Positions 35,403 to 45,602 of a stretch of 64,000 nucleotides of DNA are shown here, one piece after another. The stretch covers positions 44,671 to 108,670 of the forward strand of contig DYKN01000007.1 of assembly GCA_020722575.1 (NCBI GenBank), written 5' to 3'. The number at the start of each line of letters is the position of its first letter. Positions within the stretch are counted from its first letter, which is position 1. The notes beneath the pieces are model-generated. The model saw only the letters and a list, made by a program, of their open reading frames with translations, searched no databases and was not told the origin of the DNA. A program made the position numbers and the translations under genes. This DNA comes from Rikenella microfusus. Lineage in GTDB: Bacteria > Bacteroidota > Bacteroidia > Bacteroidales > VadinHA17.

Positions 35403-36101
35403 TTATTTTCTTCCTTTTCTCTTCAGACCTTTAACTCTGGTATTTTTCAGACCTATATTCGGACTGAGATCTCTTTTTCCGTATATCTCGCCGTTGCATA
35501 TCCATACTTTTATGCCTATACGACCAACTTTTGTATGGGCTTCAGCCAGTGCATAGTCGATATCAGCTCTGAAAGTATGTAGCGGAATACGGCCTTCCTT
35601 GTAGGTTTCGCTTCTGGACATTTCAGCACCGCCAAGGCGGCCTGAAATAACAACTTTAATACCTTCAGCTCCCATTCTTATTGTGGATGCAATTGCCATC
35701 TTAATTGCGCGGCGATAAGATATTTTACCTTCAATCTGTCTTGCAATGTTATTGGCTACAATACATGCATCGAGTTCAGGGCGCTTAACTTCGTAAATAT
35801 TAATCTGCACCTCCTTTTTGGTAATTTTTTTCAGCTCTTCTTTGAGCTTGTCTACCTCCTGCCCTCCTTTACCAATGATTATACCAGGTCGTGCAGTATT
35901 TACAGTAACGGTTATAAGTTTGAGGGTTCTCTCGATAATAATTTTTGAAATGCTGGCTTTTGCCAGTCTGGCATTAAGGTATTCTCTTATTTTATGGTCT
36001 TCAACGAGTTTTCCTGAGAAATCCTTTCCGCCAAACCAGTTGGAGTCCCATCCTTTTATTATTCCCAGCCTGTTACTTATCGGATTAACTTTTTGTCCCA
36101 T
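35403..36101 (-). CDS. rpsC: Small ribosomal subunit protein uS3
   Basis: A 232-residue uS3 at the mRNA entry channel. The KH domain has [21 protein letters not shown], and the C-terminal domain has [21 protein letters not shown] and [14 protein letters not shown]. It begins [13 protein letters not shown] and lies 5 bases after rplV. Confidence 0.97.
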   Translation of the reverse strand: MGQKVNPISNRLGIIKGWDSNWFGGKDFSGKLVEDHKIREYLNARLAKASISKIIIERTLKLITVTVNTARPGIIIGKGGQEVDKLKEELKKITKKEVQINIYEVKRPELDACIVANNIARQIEGKISYRRAIKMAIASTIRMGAEGIKVVISGRLGGAEMSRSETYKEGRIPLHTFRADIDYALAEAHTKVGRIGIKVWICNGEIYGKRDLSPNIGLKNTRVKGLKRKGRK

Positions 36102-36106
36102 TTATA

Positions 36107-36547
36107 TTAATTTGAACTGTTTTGAACTTCTACTTCTTTTTCAGCTTCAGTTTTAATGAGGCCATCGAGTACCAATGTAACGTGGTTCGACCTTTTTCTT
36201 ACACGATAGGCTCTTCCCTGAGGGGCTGTTTTCAGTCTTTTCAGAGTACGGCCTCCATCGACATGAATATCTTTTACGTAAAGCTTACTCTCTTCCACTC
36301 TTTCCCCTTCATGTTTCTGCTGCCAGTTTGAGATAGCTGAAAGCAGAAGTTTTTCAAGTTGGCGGGAAGCTTCCTGTTTGCTGTATTTCAGGATATCCAG
36401 CGCTTTGTTTACTTCAATACCGCGAATAAGGTCTGCCACAAGGCGCATTTTACGGGGTGAGATCGGGCAATTACGCAAGATTGCCTGACATCTGATTGAC
36501 CTTGCTTCCTTTAACTGTTCAGCTCTGATCCTTTTTCTTGCACCCAT
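36107..36547 (-). CDS. rplV: Large ribosomal subunit protein uL22
   Basis: A 146-residue uL22; its beta hairpin lines the exit tunnel. Features are [40 protein letters not shown] (in part) and [11 protein letters not shown]-terminal extension of about 18 acidic and polar residues ([14 protein letters not shown]) exceeds the E. coli length of 110, as does a basic start. Confidence 0.97.
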   Translation of the reverse strand: MGARKRIRAEQLKEARSIRCQAILRNCPISPRKMRLVADLIRGIEVNKALDILKYSKQEASRQLEKLLLSAISNWQQKHEGERVEESKLYVKDIHVDGGRTLKRLKTAPQGRAYRVRKRSNHVTLVLDGLIKTEAEKEVEVQNSSN

Positions 36548-36573
36548 TTTATTGTATATAGTTAAATCAATTA

Positions 36574-36837
36574 TTACTTGTTACCTGAATGGCCTCTGAA
36601 AGTACGTGTTGGTGCAAATTCACCAAGTTTATGTCCAACCATATTTTCGGTAATATAAACCGGAATGAACTTGTTTCCGTTATGCACAGCAATGGTATGT
36701 CCGACAAAATCAGGCGAAATGACTGATCGTCTTGACCAGGTTTTAATTACAGTTTTTTTACCGGTTTCGTTCATTTCAAGAATCCTTTTCTGGAGCTTGA
36801 AATCGATAAAAGGGCCTTTTTTAATAGATCTGCTCAT
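36574..36837 (-). CDS. rpsS: Small ribosomal subunit protein uS19
   Basis: An 87-residue uS19 in the 30S head. It starts [18 protein letters not shown] and has [22 protein letters not shown] and [17 protein letters not shown]. It lies 6 bases after rplB. Confidence 0.97.
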   Translation of the reverse strand: MSRSIKKGPFIDFKLQKRILEMNETGKKTVIKTWSRRSVISPDFVGHTIAVHNGNKFIPVYITENMVGHKLGEFAPTRTFRGHSGNK

Positions 36838-36843
36838 AGAATA

Positions 36844-37668
36844 TTATTTCTTTCTTCTTTCCACAATATATTTTGCAGAATATTTTTTCTTATCTCTTGT
36901 TTTAAAGCCTTTAGCAGGGATACCTTTTCTTGATCTCGGGTGTCCGCCAGAAGCTTTTCCTTCTCCTCCGCCCATTGGGTGGTCGATCGGGTTCATGGCA
37001 ACACCACGTGTACGGGGTCTGCGTCCCAGCCAGCGTGAACGCCCGGCTTTACCATCCTTTTCGAGGTTATGGTCGGCATTTGATACTATACCGACAGTAG
37101 CTCTACATGATGTTAGAACGAGCCGTGTTTCCCCAGAAGGTAACTTGATTGTTGCATATTTACCTTCCCGGGCTATAAGCTGGGCATATGTCCCTGCACT
37201 TCTGGCCAGTGCCGCACCTTTACCGGGCTTGAGTTCAATATTATGGATCATTGAGCCCATTGGCAGATCGCTTAGAAACAGGGTGTTGCCAATTTCAGGG
37301 GCAATATTTTTTCCCGACGCGATCTGCTGGCCAACCTGAAGGCCCTGAGGTGCAATAATATATCTTTTCTCTCCATCGGCATAACAAACAAGTGCAATGT
37401 AAGCCGAACGGTTGGGGTCATATTCAATTGTTTTTACTGTAGCCGGAATACCGTCTTTGTCTCTTTTAAAATCGATAATCCTGTACATTTTCTTATGACC
37501 GCCTCCGATATAGCGCATTGTCATCTTGCCATCATTGTTCCTTCCTCCTGTCTTCTTTAAAGGCACAAGAAGAGATTTTTCCGGCTCAGTGCAGGTTATT
37601 TCATCAAATGCACTGATAATCATGTGACGCTGACCTGGTGTAACAGGTTTTAATTTCCTTACTGCCAT
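36844..37668 (-). CDS. rplB: Large ribosomal subunit protein uL2
   Basis: A 274-residue uL2, needed for subunit joining and peptidyl transfer. The N-terminal start [15 protein letters not shown], the central [21 protein letters not shown] and the C-terminal [17 protein letters not shown] with its functional His are all present. It lies 2 bases after rplW. Confidence 0.97.
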   Translation of the reverse strand: MAVRKLKPVTPGQRHMIISAFDEITCTEPEKSLLVPLKKTGGRNNDGKMTMRYIGGGHKKMYRIIDFKRDKDGIPATVKTIEYDPNRSAYIALVCYADGEKRYIIAPQGLQVGQQIASGKNIAPEIGNTLFLSDLPMGSMIHNIELKPGKGAALARSAGTYAQLIAREGKYATIKLPSGETRLVLTSCRATVGIVSNADHNLEKDGKAGRSRWLGRRPRTRGVAMNPIDHPMGGGEGKASGGHPRSRKGIPAKGFKTRDKKKYSAKYIVERRKK

Positions 37669-37670
37669 CT

Positions 37671-37961
37671 TTAAATATTGCTATAGAAATCAATAGTATT
37701 ACCTTTGGCAAGTGTTACAATTGCCTTTTTCACAGCTGAAGTTCTGCCTTTAATCATTCCTGATTTTGTATAACGGATTTTCTCTTTGCCGGGGCACCGC
37801 ATCGTATTAACTGTTTCAACAGTAACGCCATAAAGCTCTTCAACGGCCTTCTTTATCTGGATTTTATTTGCATTTCTGGCAACAATAAATCCATAACGGC
37901 TGAATTTTTCACCCTGGCCTGTTAATTTTTCTGTCACTATCGGACTTAAAAGTATACTCAT
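37671..37961 (-). CDS. rplW: Large ribosomal subunit protein uL23
   Basis: A 96-residue uL23 at the tunnel exit, a docking site for trigger factor and SRP. It has [20 protein letters not shown], the [23 protein letters not shown] helix and an exposed basic loop. It lies 11 bases after rplD. Confidence 0.96.
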   Translation of the reverse strand: MSILLSPIVTEKLTGQGEKFSRYGFIVARNANKIQIKKAVEELYGVTVETVNTMRCPGKEKIRYTKSGMIKGRTSAVKKAIVTLAKGNTIDFYSNI

Positions 37962-37972
37962 TTTTTTTCCGG

Positions 37973-38605
37973 TTAATTTTTAAAAGTATTATGCAAAACT
38001 TCAACTGAGCTCTCCGCAAGCACCAGAGTTGAAGCATCCATAATTTTATATGTCGTTAATTCACTGACAGTTACAACTTCAACCCCCGGTAAATTACGAG
38101 ACGACAAATATACATTTTTATTTTGTTCCGCTAAAACAAAAAGGGATTTTTTATTTGAAAGGTTAAGGTTTTCGCTTATTTTCTTCATTTCTTTTGTTTT
38201 TGGGGCATCGAAGTTGAAATCCTCAACGACGATGATATTATTTGAGGAAGCTTTATAAGCGAGGGCTGACATTCGGGCAAGTCGTTTGATTTTTTTATTG
38301 ACCTTAAAGCTGTAATCTCTTGGCCTGGGCCCGAAAATTCTACCTCCACCTCTGAAGAGCGGGTTTTTAATATCACCGTAGCGGGCACTTCCTGTACCTT
38401 TCTGTCGTTTCAGTTTTCGTGTACTTCCTGATACATCACTGCGTTCCTTAGCCTTGGCAGTGCCCTGTCTTTTGTTTGCAAGGTACTGTTTGGTATCAAG
38501 GTAAATAGCATGGTCATTTGGCTTTATACCAAATATTGAATCGTCAAGATTCACTGTTTTTCCGGTTGCTTCACCCCGGATATTTAAAACATTTACTTCC
38601 ATCAT
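37973..38605 (-). CDS. rplD: Large ribosomal subunit protein uL4
   Basis: A 210-residue uL4, part of the exit tunnel. The long rRNA-penetrating loop has [23 protein letters not shown] and [19 protein letters not shown]; the C-terminal Rossmann-like part ends [15 protein letters not shown]. Two adjacent ATG codons overlap the rplC stop, indicating coupling. In some bacteria uL4 represses its own operon; nothing here shows that directly. Confidence 0.97.
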   Translation of the reverse strand: MMEVNVLNIRGEATGKTVNLDDSIFGIKPNDHAIYLDTKQYLANKRQGTAKAKERSDVSGSTRKLKRQKGTGSARYGDIKNPLFRGGGRIFGPRPRDYSFKVNKKIKRLARMSALAYKASSNNIIVVEDFNFDAPKTKEMKKISENLNLSNKKSLFVLAEQNKNVYLSSRNLPGVEVVTVSELTTYKIMDASTLVLAESSVEVLHNTFKN

Positions 38606-39222
38606 TTTGTAATTATTACATAACCACCTTTTGGGCCCGGGACAGATCCTTTAACAATCATAAGGTTTTCCTCGGGAATAAGTTTCATTACTTTCAGGCT
38701 TATAGCCATTACTTTTTGTCCACCGGTACGTCCAGCCATTCTCATTCCGGGCAGTACTCTTGATGGGAAAGATGAAGCTCCGAGTGAGCCTGGTGCTCTC
38801 AGTCTGTTATGCTGGCCGTGTGTTTGGCCGCCAACACCGGCGAAACCATGTCTTTTTACAACACCCTGGAATCCTTTTCCTTTAGCCCATCCTCTAACGT
38901 CAACGAAATTATCGGGTTTGAAAAGTTCTGCTGTAAGCATATCACCAGGTTTCATTGAATTTGGATCAAAACCGGTAAATTCAATCAGTATTCTTTTGGG
39001 CGTAGTCCCGGCCTTCTTGAAATGCCCTAGTTCGGGTTTTGATGTGTTTTTTTCCTTTTTCTCGTCAAAACCCAGCTGCACTGCCGAATAGCCGTCCTTT
39101 TCAACAGTTTTGACCTGGGTTACAACACACGGGCCGGCCTGCAAAACAGTACAGGGTACATTCTTCCCATCTTCATCAAAAAGGGAAGTCATCCCTATCT
39201 TTTTTCCTATTAATCCCTGCAT
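38602..39222 (-). CDS. rplC: Large ribosomal subunit protein uL3
   Basis: A 206-residue uL3 near the peptidyl transferase centre. It starts [19 protein letters not shown]. The central extension is seen as [19 protein letters not shown] followed by [17 protein letters not shown] and [19 protein letters not shown]. It overlaps rplD by 4 bases. Confidence 0.97.
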   Translation of the reverse strand: MQGLIGKKIGMTSLFDEDGKNVPCTVLQAGPCVVTQVKTVEKDGYSAVQLGFDEKKEKNTSKPELGHFKKAGTTPKRILIEFTGFDPNSMKPGDMLTAELFKPDNFVDVRGWAKGKGFQGVVKRHGFAGVGGQTHGQHNRLRAPGSLGASSFPSRVLPGMRMAGRTGGQKVMAISLKVMKLIPEENLMIVKGSVPGPKGGYVIITK

Positions 39223-39252
39223 ATCAGTAATTTTTTACCTGTTTTCAAATTT

Positions 39253-39558
39253 TCAAACTTTAATTTCAACCTCAACACCGCTGGGAAGCTCGAGCTTCAT
39301 AAGAGCATCGATGGTTTTTGGTGTTGAACTGTAAATATCGAGCAACCGTTTGTAAGACGACAGCTGAAACTGTTCCCTTGATTTTTTATTTACGAAGGGA
39401 GACCGGTTCACTGTAAAAATTCTCTTGTGAGTTGGGAGTGGAATAGGTCCGCTGACTACTGCACCGGTAGATTTTACAGTTTTAACGATCTTCTCGGCGG
39501 ATTTGTCAACGAGATTATGATCGTAGGATTTTAATTTAATTCTGATTTTCTGGCTCAT
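39253..39558 (-). CDS. rpsJ: Small ribosomal subunit protein uS10
   Basis: A 101-residue uS10 (NusE), which also takes part in transcription antitermination. It begins [23 protein letters not shown], with [25 protein letters not shown] and the end [11 protein letters not shown]. It starts 3 bases after fusA. Confidence 0.97.
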   Translation of the reverse strand: MSQKIRIKLKSYDHNLVDKSAEKIVKTVKSTGAVVSGPIPLPTHKRIFTVNRSPFVNKKSREQFQLSSYKRLLDIYSSTPKTIDALMKLELPSGVEVEIKV

Positions 39559-39561
39559 ATA

Positions 39562-41670
39562 TTAAAGAATTATTCCTTTTGTTATTTCCACTATTCTTTT
39601 TGCTATTTCTTCGGGTACCGGCTCATAATGTGAGAATTCCATAGTTGAAGTTGCACGCCCCGATGTTATTGTTCGCAGTACTGTTACATATCCAAAATTT
39701 TCGGTGAGCGGCACTTTGGCTTTTATAATCCTTGCTCCTCCTTTTGTTTCCATCCCCTCTATTTTTCCTCTTCTTCTGTTGAAGTCGCTGATAATATCTC
39801 CCACATATTCTTCAGGTGTTACCACTTCAGCCGACATGATTGGTTCAAGGAGCACAGGGTTACATTTTACGGCAGCGCGACGGAAGGCCTGCTTGGCAGC
39901 AATCTCGAATGAAAGGGTGTCGGAATCAACCGGGTGGTATGAACCATCTTTAAGCACCACTTTAAGACTTTCGAGTGGGAATCCTGCAAGTGGCCCATTC
40001 ATCATTGCTTCACGAAAACCTTTTTCCACTGCCGGGATATATTCTTTCGGTATATTTCCGCCCGTAACATCATTTATGAACTGAAGTCCCCTGATACCGT
40101 CGTCGGCTGGCATCAGTTCAACGAGGATATCGGCATATTTTCCTTTTCCTCCAGTTTGCTTTCTAAAAAGCTCCCTGTATTCACAGGAAGATGTAATAGC
40201 TTCCTTATAAGCCACCTGTGGAATTCCCTGATTGCATTCAACCTGAAATTCCCTTTTAAGCCTGTCTATAAGAATCTCCAGATGAAGCTCTCCCATCCCC
40301 TGTATTATAGTTTGTCCGCTATCGGGGTCAATTTTCACCCTGAAAGTAGGATCTTCCTCAGCCAGTTTACCAAGGGCATTTGATAGCCGGTCAATATCTG
40401 CCTGAGTTTTAGGCTCAATAGCAACACCGATAACAGGTTCAGGGAATTCCATTGATTCGAGTGCAATCGGTTTATGTATTGCGCAGAGGGTATCTCCTGT
40501 TCTCAGATCTTTAAGTCCGACACATGCACAGATATCTCCCGCTGCCACACTTTCAACCGGTGTTTGCTTGTTGGCATGCATTCTGAAGACTTTATTAATA
40601 CGTTCTCTTTTACCAGTACGGACGTTTAGAACTGTTTCTCCTGATTTCAGTGTTCCTGAATAGACCCTCAGAAAGACAAGCCTTCCCATATAAAGGTCGG
40701 TTGCTATTTTGAAAGCCAGGGCTGCAAGAGGAGCATTGTTATCGGGTTCACGCAAAATTTTCTCATTTGTTCGCGGATCTACACCTGAAACGGGGCCAAT
40801 GTCGAGGGGAGAAGGCAGAAAATTGATAATAGCGTCGAGAAGTTTCTGGATACCTTTGTTTTTAAATGATGCACCACAAAGAACCGGAATGGCAATACCT
40901 TTAATGGTTGCTTTTCGGAGTGCATCAATAATTTCTGCCTCTTTGATTAAAGTATGATCTTCGAGGTATCTTTCCAGGATGGTATCGTCAACATCGGCAA
41001 GTGTTTCTATCATTTTCATTCTCCATTCCTCTGCCTCATTGAGAAGTGGAGAAGGAATATTATCAATTCTGTATCTGGTTCCGAGGCTTGCTTCATCGTC
41101 CCAGATATATGCTTTCATATTAATAAGATCAACCAACCCGATAAAATTTTCTTCCGAGCCTATCGGTATCTGTATGGGTACAGGCCTTGTTGACAGTTTA
41201 TGTTCAATTTCATGCACCACGCCAAAAAAATCGGCCCCGATTCTGTCCATTTTATTAATGTATGCTATTCTGGGGACGTGGTATTTGTTTGCCTGGCGCC
41301 AGACTGTCTCCGATTGCGGTTCAACACCTCCTACAGCACAGAATATTGCAACAGCTCCATCAAGTACCCTGAGCGACCTTTCTACTTCAACTGTAAAGTC
41401 AACATGACCCGGAGTATCAATAATATTGATTTTGCATTCTTTATCATTATCACTTAACTTCCAGTATGTTGTTGTTGCAGCCGAGGTGATTGTTATTCCT
41501 CTTTCCTGTTCCTGAACCATCCAGTCCATCTGGGTATTCCCGTCATCAACCTCTCCCAGGCGATGAGTACGTCCTGTATAAAAGAGGATTCTTTCGGTAG
41601 TGGTTGTTTTACCGGCATCGATGTGGGCCATTATCCCAATGTTTCTGGTATATTTCAGGTTTTCATCCAT
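39562..41670 (-). CDS. fusA: Elongation factor G
   Basis: A 702-residue translocase GTPase. All G motifs are canonical: [16 protein letters not shown] (G1), [14 protein letters not shown] (G2), [15 protein letters not shown] (G3, with the catalytic His) and NKMDRIG (G4). Domains II to V follow, with the domain IV tip region [25 protein letters not shown] as in YKEAI proteins. It is third in the str portion, after rpsL and rpsG; tuf is not in this cluster. Compare the degenerate paralogue at 43023-45179. Confidence 0.97.
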   Translation of the reverse strand: MDENLKYTRNIGIMAHIDAGKTTTTERILFYTGRTHRLGEVDDGNTQMDWMVQEQERGITITSAATTTYWKLSDNDKECKINIIDTPGHVDFTVEVERSLRVLDGAVAIFCAVGGVEPQSETVWRQANKYHVPRIAYINKMDRIGADFFGVVHEIEHKLSTRPVPIQIPIGSEENFIGLVDLINMKAYIWDDEASLGTRYRIDNIPSPLLNEAEEWRMKMIETLADVDDTILERYLEDHTLIKEAEIIDALRKATIKGIAIPVLCGASFKNKGIQKLLDAIINFLPSPLDIGPVSGVDPRTNEKILREPDNNAPLAALAFKIATDLYMGRLVFLRVYSGTLKSGETVLNVRTGKRERINKVFRMHANKQTPVESVAAGDICACVGLKDLRTGDTLCAIHKPIALESMEFPEPVIGVAIEPKTQADIDRLSNALGKLAEEDPTFRVKIDPDSGQTIIQGMGELHLEILIDRLKREFQVECNQGIPQVAYKEAITSSCEYRELFRKQTGGKGKYADILVELMPADDGIRGLQFINDVTGGNIPKEYIPAVEKGFREAMMNGPLAGFPLESLKVVLKDGSYHPVDSDTLSFEIAAKQAFRRAAVKCNPVLLEPIMSAEVVTPEEYVGDIISDFNRRRGKIEGMETKGGARIIKAKVPLTENFGYVTVLRTITSGRATSTMEFSHYEPVPEEIAKRIVEITKGIIL

Positions 41671-41710
41671 TCTTTTCTATTGTTCTTCGGGTCAAACAAC
41701 AATCCGTTTA

Positions 41711-42187
41711 TCAGAATCTGAAATGAGCAAATGCCTTGTTTGCTTCAGCCATTCTGTGGGTGTCTTCTTTCTTTTTAAAGGCTCCACCTTCATTATTGAA
41801 TGCAGCAATGACTTCAGCAGCAAGTTTTTCTGCCATTGAGTGACCCGGTCTCTTACGGGCAAAAAAGATGAGATTTTTCATACTAACACTCACTTTTCTG
41901 TCGGGTCTGATTTCAACCGGAACCTGAAATGTGGCACCACCAACACGGCGACTCTTAACTTCAACCTGCGGTGTAATGTTTTCCAGTGCCTGCTTCCATA
42001 TGTCGAGAGGTGTTTTACCCTCAACCTTCATCTTCTTATCAATAATGTCGAGAGAATCATAAAAGATTCTAAAAGCAACCGTCTTCTTGCCATTCAACAT
42101 AAGGTTATTGACAAACCTTGTCACATAAGGATCGTTGAATCTTGGATCCGGTGGCAATATTCTCTTTTTTGCTCTTGTTTTTCTCAT
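41711..42187 (-). CDS. rpsG: Small ribosomal subunit protein uS7
   Basis: A 158-residue uS7, which organises the 16S 3' domain and the E site. It has [43 protein letters not shown] and the end [13 protein letters not shown]. It lies 24 bases after rpsL. Confidence 0.97.
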   Translation of the reverse strand: MRKTRAKKRILPPDPRFNDPYVTRFVNNLMLNGKKTVAFRIFYDSLDIIDKKMKVEGKTPLDIWKQALENITPQVEVKSRRVGGATFQVPVEIRPDRKVSVSMKNLIFFARKRPGHSMAEKLAAEVIAAFNNEGGAFKKKEDTHRMAEANKAFAHFRF

Positions 42188-42211
42188 TATATTAAATCTT
42201 AAATCTGTTTT

Positions 42212-42586
42212 CTATTTTTTAGGCCTTTTGGTACCATATTTTGATCTACGCTGAGATCGTCCGTCAACACCTGAGGTGTCAAGCGCACCTCTGATAATAT
42301 GATACCTGACTCCCGGCAGATCCTTAACCCTACCACCCCTTATCAGAACAATTGAGTGCTCCTGAAGATTATGACCTTCACCAGGAATATAGGTATTAAC
42401 TTCCTTCTGGTTAGTAAGCCTTACCCTGGCAACTTTTCTCATTGCTGAGTTGGGCTTCTTTGGAGTGGTTGTATATACTCTTACACATACACCTCTCCTC
42501 TGGGGGCTCGAATCGAGAGCCGGAGCTTTACTTTTATCAATCAGCTTTTGCCTGCCTTTTCTTACTAATTGCTGTATTGTCGGCAT
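42212..42586 (-). CDS. rpsL: Small ribosomal subunit protein uS12
   Basis: A 124-residue uS12 at the decoding centre. The two loops where streptomycin-resistance changes occur are wild type: TPKKPNSA (residues 41-48) and [12 protein letters not shown] (85-96), the latter holding the Asp that is methylthiolated in many bacteria. It is the first gene of the 33-gene supercluster. Confidence 0.97.
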   Translation of the reverse strand: MPTIQQLVRKGRQKLIDKSKAPALDSSPQRRGVCVRVYTTTPKKPNSAMRKVARVRLTNQKEVNTYIPGEGHNLQEHSIVLIRGGRVKDLPGVRYHIIRGALDTSGVDGRSQRRSKYGTKRPKK

Positions 42587-42632
42587 AAATTCTATTGTTT
42601 AACATTTATAATTTCTTCCCAAAAACGGGTTG

Positions 42633-42665
42633 CAAAGGTATTGATTTTATTTATTTTTTTACAAA
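42633..42665 (-). promoter_or_regulatory. Promoter of the str-S10-spc-alpha supercluster
   Basis: TTTG (42665-42662) and TACCTTTG (42640-42633) on the minus strand are both perfect Bacteroidetes elements, 21 bases apart, about 47 bases before the rpsL ATG. It is the best promoter match in the window. I see no other consensus promoter in the rpsL-rplQ run. Confidence 0.7.
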
Positions 42666-42901
42666 TTGTTTATAAATTTTTATATATCAATTCAAATCGC
42701 ACACGAATAATAACTCCTTCGGTTATATCCGCTCCAAAAAATCAATATTTACTTACAGTTAACGTAAGCTCTTCACAGGTTCCTTCCCGATCTTTCCCGG
42801 AGAATACTTTTGTATACTTACAAATGGAGGGAAACACCGGTACTCCTGCTTTTTTCAAAAAACAGGTGCAAAGAAAAGAAATTTTTTTGAATTGTAACAC
42901 A
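42666..42901. other. Central part of the divergent rpsL / EF-G paralogue spacer
   Basis: This stretch is AT-rich and holds no convincing gene. A plus-strand TACTTTTG (42806-42813) precedes a 31-codon reading frame (42825-42919 region) without recognisable features. I see no stable hairpin or repeat. Confidence 0.4.
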
Positions 42902-42935
42902 TTGAAGGAAAGATTTTAAAAAATTATTAATTTTG
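42902..42935 (+). promoter_or_regulatory. Promoter of the EF-G paralogue
   Basis: TAATTTTG (42928-42935) is a perfect -7 box; TTG (42902-42904) lies 23 bases upstream, slightly long. The ATG is at 43023, leaving a leader of about 80 bases. Confidence 0.45.
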
Positions 42936-43022
42936 TCCCCTCTTTTTATGGTTAAAAGCCTTCAGAAAGATTTGAGATATTGAAATTATAATATAATGTA
43001 TAACGAATAACATAACTTCATA

Positions 43023-45179
43023 ATGAAAACATACCAGACAGACCAGATTAAAACTATTTCACTGTTAGGCAATTCCAATTCAGGCAAAACTACTCTGGCC
43101 GAAGCCATGCTTTACCACGGCGGGGTAATTGACAGAAGAGGTAGCGTAGAAAATAAAAATACTGTTTCAGACTACCGCCTGGTTGAACAAGAAAGCGGAA
43201 ATTCGATCTTTTCAACAGTACTTTATACTGAATTCCAGAATAAAAAGATTAATATTCTTGATGCCCCAGGACTTGACGATTTTTGCGGCGGGGTAATTTC
43301 ATCACTTCATGTATCAGATTGTGCCATAATGCTTATTAACGTCCAGAACGGCGTAGAAGTTGGGACTGAAATACATTTCCGTTATGCAGAGAAACTAAAG
43401 AAACCTGTCTTAATGGCAATAAACGGACTCGATCATGAGAAAGCCAATTTTGAGAAATCAATCGAGATGATGAAAGAACTTCTCAGCAATGATATCGTGA
43501 TAATTCAATATCCCCTCAATGAAGGTCCCGGCTTCAACACCATCATTGATGTTTTAAAGATGAAGATGCTCCGTTATGGGAAGGATGGAGGGAAAGCAGA
43601 AGTACTTGAAATTCCTTCTGAGTATGCCGATAAAGCTGCTAAGCTGAGATCGGCACTCATTGAAAAGGCAGCTGAGTCTGATGAATCACTTATGGAACAG
43701 TTTTTTGCAAATGACACACTCAGTGATGAAGAAATAAAAAAAGGTATTTCAAAAAGCCTTCTTTCAAGAACCATGTTCCCGGTTTTCTGTATCTCAGCTA
43801 AAAACAACATTGGTGTTGACGACTTAATGGATTTTATAGTCTCCGAAGCTCCTTCAATTACCGATATGCCCGGACCACTTAACAGTAAAGGTGAAGAAGT
43901 AAAAGTTAACCCTGCGGGACCAGCTTCGGTTTTCGTCTTTAAAACAACCATTGAAGAGCATATAGGAGAAATTAATTATTTCAGAGTTTATTCCGGCAAA
44001 ATAACAGAGAACCTCGATGTGATAAACACGAGTAACAGTACCAAGGAAAGGCTTGCGCAATTGTTTGTCAGTGCCGGCAGAAACAGGGTCAAGGTTCCTG
44101 AATTACACACTGGAGATATTGGAGCAGTGGTAAAACTTAAAAATACCAAGACAAACCATACATTGAACGCACCAGGGAATGACTGGACGTATGCACCTAT
44201 TGAATTCCCCGAGCCAAAGTTCCGTATTGCCATCAAAGCCCAGTCGGAAAGTGACGATGAGAAGCTTGGTGAAGCCCTGTATAAGATGCATGTTGAGGAC
44301 CCCACTATAATTGTTGAATATTCAAAAGAGCTTAAACAAATCATCGTATATGGACAGGGGGAATATCACCTTAACATACTTAAATGGCATCTCGATAATG
44401 TATTTAAGATACCTACGAGTTTTAATCCGCCCAGGATTCCATACAGAGAGACAATAACAAAGGTAGCCCAGGCTGATTATCGTCACAAGAAACAATCGGG
44501 CGGTGCCGGTCAGTTTGGCGAAGTTCATCTAATCATCGAACCTTATGAAGAGGGTTCAACCGAATCAACTTACATGAAGATTGCCGGGAAAGAATATAAG
44601 CTGTCAATTCGTGACAAGGAGGAAATTAATTTACCCTGGGGAGGAAAACTGATATATGTAAACTGCATTGTGGGAGGCTCAATAGATGCAAGGTTTATGC
44701 CTTCCATCCTGAAAGGAATAATGGAAAAGATGGAGGTTGGGCCTCTAACAGGTTCATATGCAAGAGACATAAGGGTATATGTTTACGATGGTAAGATGCA
44801 TCCGGTTGATTCGAACGATATTTCTTTCAGACTGGCCGGCAGAAATGCGTTCAGTATGGCATTCAAAAATGCAGCCCCAAAGATTCTCGAACCTATCTAC
44901 GATGTCGAGGTTATGGTACCCGGTGACAGGATGGGTGATGTGATCAGTGATCTTCAGGGAAGAAGGGGTATGGTTCTGGGAATGTCGAGTGAAAAGAAAT
45001 ACGAGATAATTAAGGCAAAAGTACCCCTTGCAGAAATGAATAAATATTCAACTGCACTCAGTTCGCTGACAGGAGGGCGTGCATTCTACACCATGAAGTT
45101 TGCTGAATACTCTCAGGTATCTCCCGATGTCCAGGAAGCTGTTATTAAGGCTTACCAGTCTGAAGAAGAAGAAGAATAA
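43023..45179 (+). CDS. EF-G-like translocation factor with degraded GTPase motifs (EF-G2 type)
   Basis: A 718-residue EF-G paralogue with all five domains. The P loop is nearly normal (GNSNSGKTT, residues 16-24). The switch I motif EQERGIT is EQESGNS (55-61), so the Mg-binding Thr aligns with S61. The G3 motif DTPGHVDF is DAPGLDDF (80-87), with the catalytic His replaced by L84. G4 NKxD is NGLD (134-137). Weak or absent GTP hydrolysis is expected. This resembles Bacteroides EF-G2, reported to support translation in starvation without GTPase activity. It is transcribed away from rpsL-fusA and ends in a clear terminator. Confidence 0.9.
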   Translation: MKTYQTDQIKTISLLGNSNSGKTTLAEAMLYHGGVIDRRGSVENKNTVSDYRLVEQESGNSIFSTVLYTEFQNKKINILDAPGLDDFCGGVISSLHVSDCAIMLINVQNGVEVGTEIHFRYAEKLKKPVLMAINGLDHEKANFEKSIEMMKELLSNDIVIIQYPLNEGPGFNTIIDVLKMKMLRYGKDGGKAEVLEIPSEYADKAAKLRSALIEKAAESDESLMEQFFANDTLSDEEIKKGISKSLLSRTMFPVFCISAKNNIGVDDLMDFIVSEAPSITDMPGPLNSKGEEVKVNPAGPASVFVFKTTIEEHIGEINYFRVYSGKITENLDVINTSNSTKERLAQLFVSAGRNRVKVPELHTGDIGAVVKLKNTKTNHTLNAPGNDWTYAPIEFPEPKFRIAIKAQSESDDEKLGEALYKMHVEDPTIIVEYSKELKQIIVYGQGEYHLNILKWHLDNVFKIPTSFNPPRIPYRETITKVAQADYRHKKQSGGAGQFGEVHLIIEPYEEGSTESTYMKIAGKEYKLSIRDKEEINLPWGGKLIYVNCIVGGSIDARFMPSILKGIMEKMEVGPLTGSYARDIRVYVYDGKMHPVDSNDISFRLAGRNAFSMAFKNAAPKILEPIYDVEVMVPGDRMGDVISDLQGRRGMVLGMSSEKKYEIIKAKVPLAEMNKYSTALSSLTGGRAFYTMKFAEYSQVSPDVQEAVIKAYQSEEEEE

Positions 45180-45212
45180 AAATCAGGTTTTTCTTCAAAA
45201 AATAAATAATAG

Positions 45213-45244
45213 AAAAGGGGCTCCATCAGAAGCCCCTTTTTTTT
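45213..45244 (+). terminator. Rho-independent terminator after the EF-G paralogue
   Basis: The stem GGGGCT/AGCCCC, extended by A4/T4, with an eight-base loop is followed by a run of eight T residues. It begins 33 bases after the stop codon and is the cleanest terminator in the window. Confidence 0.85.
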
Positions 45245-45295
45245 ATTGCCTGTAAATCTCTTAAACAGGGATATTATTAAGTACACCTAATTTGT

Positions 45296-45589
45296 TCATA
45301 CAGTTTTGAGAATATCCCACACAAATGCCCTGATGCCTACCTCTTCGTTAATAGCATCAATCTTCTTTACACTCTCAAGAAGTCTGTCAACCAGTTGGTC
45401 TTCCACAATGGCAAGGAGGCTTTTGTTTATTTCGGGCCAGACATGTGTACCAAGATGGGGTACTCCTGTAACAGAACCCCTTCCCTGAACATTTTCCCAT
45501 AATGTATAACCATTAATACCCAGACGGTCGAGCATATACTCAACCTTTTCTGTAAGAGCCTGATTATATATTATCATTACTGCTTTCAT
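45296..45589 (-). CDS. Small PII-like protein at the end of the efflux operon
   Basis: A 97-residue protein from the ATG at 45589 (MKAVMIIYNQALTEKVEYML). Its beta-alpha-beta plan with GYTLWENVQGRGSVTGVPHLG (a long central loop) and a second alpha/beta repeat (SLLAIVEDQLVDRLLESVKKI) resembles the ferredoxin-like PII fold. A longer start at 45616 would add nine residues that overlap the RND gene and is less likely. Related proteins in Bacteroidota lie beside efflux systems. A regulatory or metal-sensing role is inferred; no uridylylation Tyr loop is recognisable. Confidence 0.75.
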   Translation of the reverse strand: MKAVMIIYNQALTEKVEYMLDRLGINGYTLWENVQGRGSVTGVPHLGTHVWPEINKSLLAIVEDQLVDRLLESVKKIDAINEEVGIRAFVWDILKTV

Positions 45590-45602
45590 AGTTTCTTCTG
45601 TT

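Noticed and set aside
42825..42919. 31-codon plus-strand reading frame after a TACTTTTG box upstream of the EF-G paralogue
   Set aside because: No similarity that I recognise, no ribosome-binding site, and ordinary composition for an intergenic region; chance is likely.
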